This document shows positions 53,601 to 64,000 of a stretch of 64,000 nt of DNA, one piece after another; the first letter of the stretch is position 1, and each line of letters begins with the position of its first letter. This DNA is from Aristolochia californica (Eukaryota; Streptophyta; Magnoliopsida; Piperales; Aristolochiaceae), in contig JARWKL010000001.1 in the NCBI GenBank assembly GCA_029961685.1, forward strand, positions 26,548,295-26,612,294. Reading direction: 5' to 3'. Made by a program: the position numbers and the translations under genes. The notes beneath the pieces are model-generated. The model was not told where the DNA came from. It did no database searches and saw only the letters and a program-made list of their open reading frames with translations.

Positions 53601-54300
53601 GGAATTTTATAAGAAAGACATTTCTTTTACACATGGTTTCAAAATGGATATGCATGCTTGAAACATGTTAAAGATGCAAATGACCTATGGATCTAAACCT
53701 TTTCAGAGAATAACAAACGTTCACTACATTCTCAAGTGAATGTGTGGTGGATATTTACACCGAGTCAAACAAGCCATTATTTTGCCTATTTAAAAAATGT
53801 TGACCTAACAATCATTGATATTTGTGAAGTAATTTATCATGCATAACGGGCTATATTTTTGTAAGAAATGACTTATGGATTGGGAGTCAATGCTCATTTA
53901 AAAAACCCTCCCCCTCCCCCTTTTGTCGATGATTACAAAACCTAATATATAAAAACTAAAAGGAGTTTAGAATCCCTAAAACTTGCAGACACTCTTTGGA
54001 ATTATCTCTCTCTAAAATTTTGCATTGTGCATTTCCATTTTAGATATATACTTTTTTATTAATTCAAAACTTTGAAATTTCGCTCTCGCTTTATCCCGTA
54101 AAAAAAAAGGCAAACAAATCACAACAAAATGAAAATTTTAGAGTTTATGTTTGGAAAAAAAATTAAAACAACAAATATAAATAAAGAAAATTTATTCACA
54201 TATCACAAATGAACACAAAAGTTTTGTTATCCAAGTGGAAAATTTCACTAGTTCAAACCTAATAACTTGGAATTTTTTAAGAAAGAAATTTCTTCTACAC
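50641..54300 (+). repeat. Monomers with a three-monomer relationship
   Basis: Anchors are at 51098, 51768, 52392, 53011 and 53684. The monomers at 51768 and 53684 (offset 1916 bp) share GTGGTGGATATTTACACCGAG (one G lost, one C gained), AACAATCATTGA and the CCTCC-type C island. Four monomers share TTTTCCCTCTCCCTTC or near variants at 51490, 52160, 52755 and 53405. Small deletions occur near 52345, 52430 and 52780, giving short steps of 624 and 619 bp. Confidence 0.85.
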
Positions 54301-55144
54301 ATGTTTTAAAAATGGATATGCATGCTTGAAACATGTTAAAGATGAAAATGATCTATGGATCCAAACCTTTTAAAGAGAATAAAAAACACTAATTAAATTC
54401 TCAAGTGAATGTGCAGTGGGATATTTACCTGAGTCAAACAAGCCATTATTTTGCTCATTTAAAATAAGCTGACTTAACAATCAAAGATGATTGTAAAGTA
54501 ATTTATTATACTCTATATTTTTGTACAAAATGACTTATGGATTTGGAGTCAACGCTCAGTTAAATTTCCCCAGCCTCCCCCTTTTCCCGAAGATTGCAAA
54601 ACTTAATATATAAAAACTAAAATGAGTTTACGATACCTAAAAGTTATAGACACACTTTGGAATTATCTCTCTCTACATTTGTCCATTGTGCATTTCCATT
54701 TTATATGTATACTTTTTTCTTAAATCATAAATTTGAGTTTTCGCTCTCCCTTCATCCCATAAACAAAAAAGGCAAGTAGATCACAACAAAATGAAAATTT
54801 TAAATTTATGTATGGAAAAAGTTTAAAAGAACAACAAATATCAGTAAATAAAATTGATTCATACACCACAAATGAACACGAGAGTTTTGTTATCCAAGAT
54901 TGGGAAATTCCACTAGTTCAACCCTAATAGCTTGGAATTTTATAAGAAAGAGATTTTTTCTACACAAGTTTGAAAAATGGATATGCATGCATGAAACATG
55001 TCAAAGGTGCAAATGACCTATGGATCTAAACCATTTAAAGAGAATAACAAACGCTCATTAAAATCTCAAGAGAACGTGCAGTGGGATATTTACCCGAGTT
55101 GAACAAGCCATTATTTTGCCCATTTACAAAAAGCTGACCTAACA

Positions 55145-55158
55145 ATCAGAGTGCTTTC
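55145..55158 (+). repeat. Deletion junction (about 210 bp lost)
   Basis: AACAATCA, the left arm of the 18-bp dyad, is followed after a few bases by GTGCTTTCCATTTTAGATG, which normally lies about 210 bp further on. The anchor interval 55017 to 55479 is 462 bp. The break is inside the dyad. Confidence 0.85.
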
Positions 55159-58100
55159 CATTTTAGATGTATACTTTTATCTTAAATCAAAACATTGAGA
55201 TTTCACTCTCCCTTCATCTCGTAAACAAAAAAGGCAAATAGATCACAACAAAATGAAAATTTTGTAGTTTAAGTATGGAAAAAATTTAAAACAAGAAAAA
55301 ATGTAGAAAATAAAATTTATTTGCTCACCACAAATGAACACAAAAGTTTTGTTATTCTAGTTTTGGAAATTCCACTAGTTCAACCCGTATAGCTTGGAAT
55401 TTTATAAGAAAGAGATTTCTTGTACACATGTTTTAAAAATGGATATGCTTGATTGAAACATGTTAAAGATGCAAATGACCTATGGATCCAAACATTTTAA
55501 AAAGAATAACAAACGCTCAATAAAATCTCAAGTGAACATGTGGTGTAAAATTTACTCCAGTCAAACAAGACATTATTTTTCCCATTTACAAAAAGCTGAC
55601 CTAACAACCATCGATGATTGTTAAGTGATTTATCATGCGTAATTGACTATATTTTTGTAAGAAATGACTTATTGATTGGGAGTGAACGCTTAGTTAAAAA
55701 TCCCCCACCTCTCCCTTTTCCTGACGATTGAAAAATTTAATATATAAAAATTAAAAAGAGTTTACAATCCCTAAAAATTATAGCTACTCTTTGGAATTAT
55801 CTCCCTCCACATGTGTGCATTGTGAATTTCCATTTTAGACGCACACTTTTTTCTTAAATCAAAACTTTGAGTTTTCGCACTCCCTTCATCCCGTAAACTG
55901 AAAAAGGCAATAGATCACAACAAAATAAAAATTTTAAAGTTCATGTATTGAAATTTTAAAAAAAAAAATGTAAGTAAAGAAAATTTATTCTCACACCACA
56001 ATTGAACACAACAATTTTTTTATCCAAGTTTGGGAAAACCCACTAATTCAAGCCTAATAGCTAGGAATTTTATAAGAAAGAGATTTCTTCTACACATGTT
56101 TTAAAAATGGATATGTATGCTTCAAACATGTTGAAGAAGCAAATGACCTATGGATCAAAAAATTTTAAAAAGAATAACAATTGCTCATTAAATGCTCGAG
56201 TGAATGTGCGGTGGGATATTTACCTGAGTCAAACAAGCCATTATTTTGCCCATTTACAAAAAGCTGACCTTACAATGATTCCATAGTGATTTATCATGCG
56301 TAAAGGGCTATATTTTTGTAAGAAATGACTTATTATTTGGGAGTCAACTCTCAGTTAAAAATTCCACGCCTCCCCCTTTTCCCAATGATTGCAAAAACTA
56401 ATATATAAAACTAAAAAGTGTTTAAAATCCTAAAAAATTATAGACACTCTTTGGAATTATATCTCTCTACAATTTTGCATTGTGAATTTCCATTTTAGAT
56501 GTATTCTTTTTTCTTAAATCAAAACTTAGAGTTTTCGCTCTCCCTTCATCCCGTAAAAAAAAAAAGGCAAATAGATGAAAAGAAAATGAAAATTTCAGAG
56601 TTTGTATGGAAAATATTTAAAACAACATCTAATGTAAGTAAAGAAAATTTATACGTACACCACAAATGAACACAAAAGTTTTGTTATCCAAGTTTGGGAA
56701 ATTCCATTAGTTCAACCCTAATAGCTGTGAATTTTATAAGAAAGAGATCTTTTTACACATGTTTCAAAAATGGATATGCTTGCTCGAAAAATATTAAAGA
56801 GGCAAATGACCTATGGATCCAAACATTGTAAAGAGAATAAAAAATGCTCTTCAAATTCTCAAGGTAATGTGCGGTGGGATATTTACCCGACTCAAACAAG
56901 TCATTATTTTGCCCATTTAAAAGAAACTTACCTAATAATCATATATGATTGTAAAGTGATTTATCATGTGTAACGGGCTATATTTTTGTAAGAAATGACT
57001 TATGGATATGGAGTCAACGCTCAGTTAAAAATCCCCCACCTCCCCCTTTTCCCTACGATTGAAAAACCTAACATATAAAAACTAAAAAGATTTTACAATC
57101 CCTAAAAATTACAGACACTATTTAGAATTATCTCTTTCTACGTTTGTGCATTGTGCATTTCCGTATTAGATGTATACTTTTTTCTTAAATCAAAACCTTG
57201 AGTTTTCGCTCTCCCCTCATCCCGTAAACAAAAAAGGCAAATTGAACACAAGAAATTGAAAATTTTAGAATTTATGTATGAAAACAATTTAAAACAACAA
57301 TAAAGGTAAATAAAGAAAATTTATTCACACACCATAAATTAACACAAATGTTTTGTCATCCAAGTTTGTGCAATTCAACTAGTTCAACCCTAATAGCTTG
57401 GAATTTTATAAGATAGAGATTTCTTCTGCTCATGTTTGAAAAATGGATATGCATGCATGAAACATGTTTATTATGCAAATGACCTATGAATCCATAACCT
57501 TTAAAGAGAATAACAAACGCACATTAAATTCTCAAGTGAACGTGTGGTGGGTTACTTACCCGTGTCAAACAAGCTATTTTTCCCACTTAGAAAAGGCTGA
57601 CTTAACAATCGTAGATGATTATAAACTGATTTATCATGCATTACAGGCTATATTTTTGGAAGAAATGACTTATGGATTGGCAGTCTACACTCAGTTAAAA
57701 ATCCCCTGCCTCCCCCTTTTCCCGACGATTGTAAAACCTAATATATAAAAACTAAAAATAGTTAAAAATCCCTAAAAATTATTGACACTCTTTGGAATTA
57801 TCTCTGACTACTTTTCTGCATTGTGCATTTCCATTTTATATGTATACTTTTTTCTTAAATCAAAACTTTGAGTTTTCACTCTCCGTTCTTCCTGTAAACA
57901 AAAAAGGCAAATAGATCACAACAAAAAGAAAAATTTATAGTTTATGTATGGAAAAAATTTAAAACAACAACAAATTTAAGTAAGAAAAATTTATTCGCAC
58001 ACTACAAATGAACTCAAAAGAGTTGTTTTCCAAGTTTGGGAATTCCACTAGTTCAACCCCAATAGCTTGGAATTTAATAAGAAAGAGATATCTTCTACAC

Positions 58101-59718
58101 GTGTTTTAAAAATGAATATGCATGCTTGAGACATGTTAAAGATGCAAATGACCTATGGATCAAATCCTTTTAAAGAGAATAATAAACGCTTGTTAAATTC
58201 CCAAGTGAACGTGCATTGGGATATTTACCCGAGTCAAACAAGCCATTATTTTGCCCTTTTACAAAAAGCTGACCTAACAATCATAGATGATTATAAAGTG
58301 ATTTATTGTGCATAACACGCTATTTTTTTTGTAAGAAATGACTTATAGAGTCAACGCTCAGTTAAAAACCCCCTCCCACCCCAGTTTTTCAACGATTGCA
58401 AAACCTAATAAATAAAAAATAAAAAGAGTTTGCAATCCCTAAAAATTATAGACACTCTTTAGAATTATCTCTCTCTACACATTTGCATTGTGAATTTCCA
58501 TTTTAGTTGTATACTTTTTTCTTAAAGCAAAACCTTCAGTTTTCGATCTCCCTTCATCCTATAAACAAAAAAGGCAAATTGATCACAACAAAATAAAAAT
58601 TTTAGAGTTTATCTATGAAAACATTTATACAACAAGAAATGTATGTAAATAAAATTCATTCGCACTCCACAAATGAACACAAATTTTTTGGTTTCCAAGT
58701 TTTGGAAATTCTACTAGTTACCCTCTAATAGCTCGGAATTTTATAAGAAAGAGATTTCTTCTACACATGTTTTTAAAATGGATATGCATGCTTGAAACAA
58801 GTTAAAGACGCAAATGACCTATAGATCCAAACCTTTTAAAGAGAATAACAAACACTGATTAAATTCTCAAGTGAACGTGCGGTGGGATATTTACCCAAAC
58901 TTAACTACTAATTATTTAGCCCATTTACAAAAAACTGACCTAACAATCATAGATGATTGTAAAGTAATTTATCATGCATAGCAAGCTATATTTTTTTAAG
59001 AAATGACTTTTGGATTGGGAGTCAACGCTCAGTTAAAAATCCCCCGCATCCCCCTTTTCCCGAAGATTGCAAAACCTAATATATAAAAACAAAAAAGAGT
59101 ATACAATCCCTAAAAATTATAGACACTCTTTCTAATTATCTCTCTCTACATTTGTACATTGTGCATTTCTATTTTAGATGTATACTTTTTTTACTTAAAT
59201 CAAAACATTGAGTTTTTCGCTCTCCCTTCATCCCGTAAAACAAAAAATGCAAATAGATCACAAGAAAATGAAAATTTTAGAGTTTATGTATGAAAAAAAA
59301 TTTAAAACAATAACAAATGAAAGTAATAAAAATTTATTCGCACACCGCAAATGAAGACACAAGTTTTGTCATCCAAGTTTCGGCAATTCCACTAGTTCAA
59401 CCCTAATAGCATGGAATTTTATAAGAAAAAGATTTCTTCTACTCATGCTTTAAAAATGGATATGCGTGCTTGAAACTTGTTAAAGATCCAAATGACCTAT
59501 GGATCCAAACCTTTTAAAGAGAATAACAAACGCTCATTAAATTCTCATGTGAACGTGCCGTGGGATATTTGCCCGAGTCAAACAAGCCATTGTTTTTCCC
59601 ATTTACGAAAAGTTGACCTAACAATCGTAGTTGATTGTAAAGTGATTTATCGTGCGTAACGGGCTATATTTTTCTAATAAATGACTGATGGATTGGGAGT
59701 CAACGTTAAGTAAAAAAT

Positions 59719-59747
59719 CCCCCCCCCCCCCCCCTCCCCCTTTTCCC
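59719..59747 (+). repeat. Expanded C-tract, 16 consecutive C
   Basis: The longest homopolymer of the C-rich island in the window: 16 C, T, five C, TTTT, CCC. The complementary strand reads as G-runs with loops of four and one bases and satisfies a four-run quadruplex pattern. It explains part of the long 681-bp step between the anchors at 59496 and 60177. Confidence 0.85.
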
Positions 59748-61466
59748 GACGGTTCCAAAACCTAATATATAAAAACTAAAAAGAGTTTACAATCCTAAAA
59801 CACTATAGACACTCTTAGAAATTTTCTCTCTCTACATTTGTGCATTGTGCATTTCTCTTTTAGATGTATATTTCTTTCTTAAATCAAAAATTTGTGTTTT
59901 CGGTCTCCCTTCATCCCTTAAACAAAAAAGGCAAATAGATCACAACAAAATAAAAATTTAAGAGTTGATGTATGGAAAAAATTTAAAACAAGAACGAATG
60001 TTAGTAAAGAAAATTTATTCCCACACCGTAAATGAACACAAAATTTTGGTCATCAAAGTTTGGGCAATTCCACTAGTTAAACCCTAATAGCTTGGAATTT
60101 TATAAGAAAGAGATTTCTTATACTCATGTTTTAAAAATGGATATGCATGCTCGAAACATGTTAAAGAAGCAAATGAGCTATGGATCCATACCTTTTAAAA
60201 AGAATAACAAACGCTCATTAAATTCTCAACTGAATGTCCGGTGGGATATTTACCCGAGTCAAATAAGCCATAATTTTTCCCATTGACAAAAAGCTGACGT
60301 AACAATCATAGATGATTGTAAAGTGATTTATCATGCGTAACGAGCTATATTTTTGTAAGAAATGATGTACGTATTGGGTGACAACGCTCAGTCAAAAATC
60401 TACCGCCACCCCATTTTCCCAATGATTACAGAACCTAATATTTAAAAACTGAAAAGAGTTTACAATCCCTAAAAACTACAGACTCTCTTTGGAACTTTCT
60501 CTCTCTACATTTGTGCCTTGCGCATTTCCATTTTATATGTATACTTTTTTCTTCAATCAAAACATAGAGTACTCGCTTTCCCTTTATCCCAAAAAAAAGG
60601 ACAAATAGATCACAAAAAAATGAAAATTTTAGAGTTATGTATGGAAAAATTTAAAAAAAAAAACAAATGTAAGTAAAGGAAATTTATTCGCACACCACAA
60701 TTGAACACAAAATTTTTGTATCCAAGTTTGAGAAATTCCACTAGTTCAACCCTAATAGCTTGGAATATTTTAAGAAATAGATTTATTCTACACATATTTT
60801 AAAAATAGATATGCATGCTTTAAACATGTTAAAGATGAATAACGAACGCTCTTGAAATTCTGAAATGAACATGTAGAGGAATATTTACCTAAGTCGAACC
60901 TGACATTATTTTTCCATTTACAAAAAGCTGACCTAACAATCATAGATGATTGTAAAGTGATTTATCATGCGTAACGGGCTATATTTTTGTATAAAATGAC
61001 TAAAGTATTGGGAGTCAACAATCAGTTAAAAATCCTGTGCCTCCCCCTTTTCCCAATGATTACAAAACCTAATATATAAAAACTAAAAAGAGTTTAAAAT
61101 CCCTAAAAATTACAGACACTCTTTGGAATTATCTCTCGCCACATTTTTGCATTGTGATTATCCATTTTAGATATATAATTTTTTATTAAATGAAAACTAT
61201 GAGTTTTCGATCTCCCTTCATCCCGTAAACGAAAAAAGCAAATAGATCACAACAAAATGAAATTTTAGAATTTATGTAAGGAAAATTTTTTTAAAAAAAA
61301 CAAATAATGTAAGTAAAGAAAATTTATTCGCACACCACGAATGAAAAGAAAAGTTTTGTTATCCAATTTTTGGAAATTCCACTAGTTCAACCCTAATAGC
61401 TTGGAATTTAATGAGAAAGAGATTTCTTCAACACCTGTTTTAAAAATGGATATGCATGCTTGAAAC

Positions 61467-61649
61467 ATGATAAAGATTCATATGACCTATGGATCCAAAC
61501 CTTTTAAAGAGAACAACAAACGCTCATTAAATTCTCAAGTGAACGTGCGGTGGGATATTTACCCGAGTCAAACATGGCATTATTTTGCCCATTTACAAAA
61601 AGCTGACCTAACAATCACAGATGATTGTGAAGTGATTTATCATGCGTAA
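61467..61649 (+). other. Recurring 60-codon open frame of the satellite, not a gene
   Basis: From the ATG in the AACATGTT or AACATGAT region the repeat is often open for exactly 60 codons, starting M-(L/I/F)-K and ending near VIYHA with TAA. Intact versions recur at monomer spacing, for example 1932, 20385, 42762, 46389, 58133 and 59477, while many other monomers break it by frameshift, stop or deletion. Differences between copies fall freely on amino-acid-changing positions. No known domain is recognised. A few copies extend upstream when the usual TGA is changed (22325, 28942). This is consistent with chance openness in a repeated sequence, not protein-coding selection. Confidence 0.8.
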
Positions 61650-63746
61650 CGGACAATATTTTTGTCAGAAATGACTTCTGGATTGAGAGTCAACATTCAG
61701 ATAAAAATCCCCCACCTCCCCTTTTTCTTGATGATCACAAAACCTGGGATATAACAACTAAATAGAGCTTACAATCCCTAACAATTATATCCACTCTTTG
61801 GAATTATCTCTCTCTACATTTTTGCATTGTGCATTTCCATTTTAGTTGTATACTTTTTTCTCAAATCAAAACTTTGAGTTTTCGCTCTCCCTTAATCCCA
61901 TAAACAAAATAGGCAAATAGATAACAACAAAATAAAAATTTTAGTGTTTATGTATGGAAAAAATTTAAAACAACAACAAATGTAAGTAAAAAAAATTTAT
62001 TCACACACCGCAAATGAACACAAAAGTTTTGTCATCCAAGTTTTAGCAATTCCACTAGTTCAACCCTAATATTTTGGAATTTTATAAGAATAAGATTTCT
62101 TCTACTCATGTTTTAAAAATGGATATGCATGCTTGAAACATGTTAAAGATTCAAATGACCTATGGATCCAAACCTTTTATAGAGAATAACAAACGCTCAT
62201 TAAATTCTCAAGTGGACATGCGTTGGGATATTTACCCAAGTCAAACAAGCCATTATTTTGCCCATTAACAAAAAGTTGACCTAAGAATCATAGATGAATG
62301 TAAAGTGATTTATCAATGTGTAATAGGCTATATTTTTGTAATTAATGACTTATGGATTGGGAGTCAATGCTCAGTTAAAAATCCCCCGCCTCCCCCTTTT
62401 CCCTTCGATTGAAAAATTTAATATATAAAAACTAAAAAGACTTTACAATCCCTCAAAATTACAGACACTCTTTGGAATTATCTCTCTCTAGATTTGTGCA
62501 TATTGCATTTTCATTTTAGATGTATACTTTTTTCTTAACAAAAACTTTGAGATTTCACTCTCCCTCATCCAGTAAACAAAAAAGGCAAATATATCACAAC
62601 AAAATGAAAATTTTAGAGTTTATGTATTTTCAAATTTTAAAAAAAATATATAAGAAAAAATAATTTATTCGCACACCACAAATGAACACAAAATTTTTGT
62701 TATCCAAGTTTGGGAAATTCAATTAGTTCAACCCTAATAGCCAGGAATTTTATAAGAAAGAGATTTATTCTCAACATGCTTTAAAAATGGATATGCATGC
62801 TTGAAACATGTTAAAGATGCAAATGACCTATGGATCCAAACCTTTTAAAGAGAATAACAAACACTTATTAAATTCTCAAGTGTGCGTGCGGTGGGATATT
62901 TACCCGAGTCAAATAAACCATTATTTTGCCATTTACAAAAATCTGACCTAACAATAATATATGATTGTAAAGTGATTTATAATGAGTAAAGGGCTCTATT
63001 TTGCAGGAAATGACTTATGGATTGGGAGTCAACGCTCAGTTAAAAATCCCCCGCCTCCCCCTTTTCTTGGCGATTGGAAAAATAAATATATAAAAACTAA
63101 AAAGTGTTTACAATCTCTAAAAAACACAGACACTCTTAGGAATTTTCTCTCTCTACATTTGTGCATTTTGGATTTCCATTTTAGATGTATATTTTTTTCT
63201 TAAATCAAAACTTTGAGATTTCGCTCTCCCTTCATCCCGTAAATAAAAAAGGCAAATAGATCACCACAAAATGAAAATTTTAGTATGGAAAAAATTTAAA
63301 ACAACAAAAAATGTAAGTAAAGAAAATTTATTCGCTCACCGCAAATGAACACAAAAGTTTTGTTATCCATGTTTGAGAAAATCCCCTAGTTCAACTTGTA
63401 TAGAGTGGAATTTTATAAGAAAGAGATTTCTTCTACACATGTTTTAAAAATGCATATTCATGACTGAAGCATGTTAAAGATGCAAATGACCTATGGATCC
63501 AAACCATTTAAATAGAATAACAAACGCTCATTAAATTTTCTAGTGAACGTGCAGTGGGAAATTTATCTGAGTCAAACAAGCCATTATTTTGCTCATTTAC
63601 AAAAAGCTGAGCTAACAACCATAGAAGATTGTAAAGTGATTTATCCTATGTAACAGACTATAACTTTTTGAGAAATGACTTGTGGATTGGGAGTCAACAC
63701 TCAGTTAAAATTCCATACCACCCCCTTTTCCCGATGATTGCGAAAC

Positions 63747-63774
63747 CTAATATGTAAAAACTAATATACAAAAA
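63747..63774 (+). repeat. 14-bp internal tandem duplication
   Basis: CTAATATGTAAAAA is followed directly by CTAATATACAAAAA, duplicating the TATA-like string of the monomer. One copy in the window shows this. It is a simple slippage or misalignment product. Confidence 0.75.
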
Positions 63775-64000
63775 CTAAAAAGAGTTTACAATCCCAGAAA
63801 ATTACAAACAGTCTTTAGAATTATCTCTCTCTTCGTTTGTGCATTGTGTATTTCCATTTAGATGTATACTTTTTCTTATATCAAATCTTTGAGTTTTCGC
63901 TCTCCCTTCATCTTGTAAACAGAATTGGCAAATAGATCACAACAAAATGAAAATTTTACCGTTTATGTATGGAAAATATTTAAAAAAACAACAAATATAA

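Larger units (their letters stand above)
1..64000 (+). repeat. Tandem satellite DNA array, unit about 670 bp
   Basis: The same unit recurs head to tail across the full window, about 97 times counting partial copies, always on the same strand. Anchoring on the CCTATGGATCC region gives spacings mostly of 669-675 bp. The unit is strongly A+T-rich except for one C-rich island. Fixed landmarks in order are: TGGATCCA palindrome, GTGCGGTGGGATATTTACC, the ACAATCAT-AG-ATGATTGT dyad, the C-rich tract, TATATAAAA, TTTGTGCATTGTGCATTT, a variable A-rich part around CAACAACAAATG, CCACTAGTTCAACCCTAAT, the AAGAAA-GAGA-TTTCTT inverted repeat, GCATGC and AACATGTT. No transposon or gene interrupts it, and both window edges fall inside a monomer. 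This is typical of centromeric or other heterochromatic satellites. The family is not recognised. Confidence 0.98.
54301..64000 (+). repeat. Divergent satellite monomers, right segment
   Basis: Anchors are at 54352, 55017, 55479, 56147, 56810, 57483, 58152, 58818, 59496, 60177, 61486, 62159, 62827 and 63490. The monomer near 60838 has lost about 33 bp including the BamHI palindrome. Monomers ending near 57483, 59496, 60177 and 62159 share a TTTTGTCATCCAAG or close variant with GCAATTC after it, and three of them share CTACTCATG or ATACTCATG, hinting at three- to four-monomer spacing. No gene is present and the array runs off the window edge. Confidence 0.92.

Noticed and set aside
1..64000. 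CRISPR array
   Set aside because: The repeats are about 670 bp, contiguous and without unique spacers, and the sequence is eukaryotic satellite in character.
1..64000. Transposon or retrotransposon array with terminal repeats
   Set aside because: No terminal repeats, target-site duplications, primer-binding sites, or reverse transcriptase, integrase or transposase coding were seen. Units are joined directly without boundaries.
1..64000. tRNA or rRNA genes
   Set aside because: No cloverleaf pattern or rRNA-like conserved block was seen; all sequence is accounted for by the satellite.

Overview
The whole 64 kb window is one uninterrupted, head-to-tail tandem array of an A+T-rich satellite DNA. 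The unit is about 670 bp; successive copies of a fixed anchor (the CCTATGGATCC region) mostly lie 669-675 bp apart. I count about 97 complete or partial monomers, all in the same orientation. I see no gene, RNA gene, transposon insertion or unrelated sequence longer than about 30 bp. The window begins and ends inside monomers, so the array continues beyond both edges. Each monomer usually contains an 8-bp palindrome with a BamHI site, an 18-bp dyad (ACAATCAT-AG-ATGATTGT), one C-rich island in otherwise A/T-rich DNA, and a TATATAAAA string. Short open frames recur at the monomer period, most often one of about 60 codons. They are by-products of the repeat and not genes.

Organism: a eukaryote, most likely a flowering plant, from heterochromatin (centromeric, pericentromeric or subtelomeric; the sequence does not say which). 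Three things support this. First, tandem arrays of this size and unit length are typical of such regions. Second, nearly every CpG site of the consensus shows TG and CA variants, as expected when DNA is heavily CpG-methylated. Third, one 28-bp insert at 14826-14853 is a degenerate plant-type telomere repeat (TTTAGGG). I do not recognise the satellite family or the species.

Layout: 1-8036 holds divergent monomers with several internal deletions. 8037-11389 and 11390-14742 are a very recent tandem duplication of a five-monomer block (period 3352-3353 bp). 14743-25504 is divergent monomers, beginning near the telomere-like insert. 25505-30183 is a seven-monomer block repeated at 30184-35230 with one extra monomer, and a shorter relative of it recurs at 36660-38680 and, scrambled, at 46030-47950. 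39640-42330 matches 47950-50640 at an offset of about 8.31 kb. 45890-47010 is the most rearranged stretch, with several deletion junctions, a backward jump and a 28-bp templated filler. 50640-54300 shows a three-monomer relationship, and 54300-64000 is again divergent monomers with one large deletion.

No genes work together here. The content is the evolutionary record of the array: unequal exchange producing block repeats of 1, 3, 5, 6, 7 and 8 monomers, deletions that sometimes carry microhomology, filler DNA at breaks, and methylation-driven CpG decay. Similarities were judged by eye; no alignment, database search or identity calculation was run.
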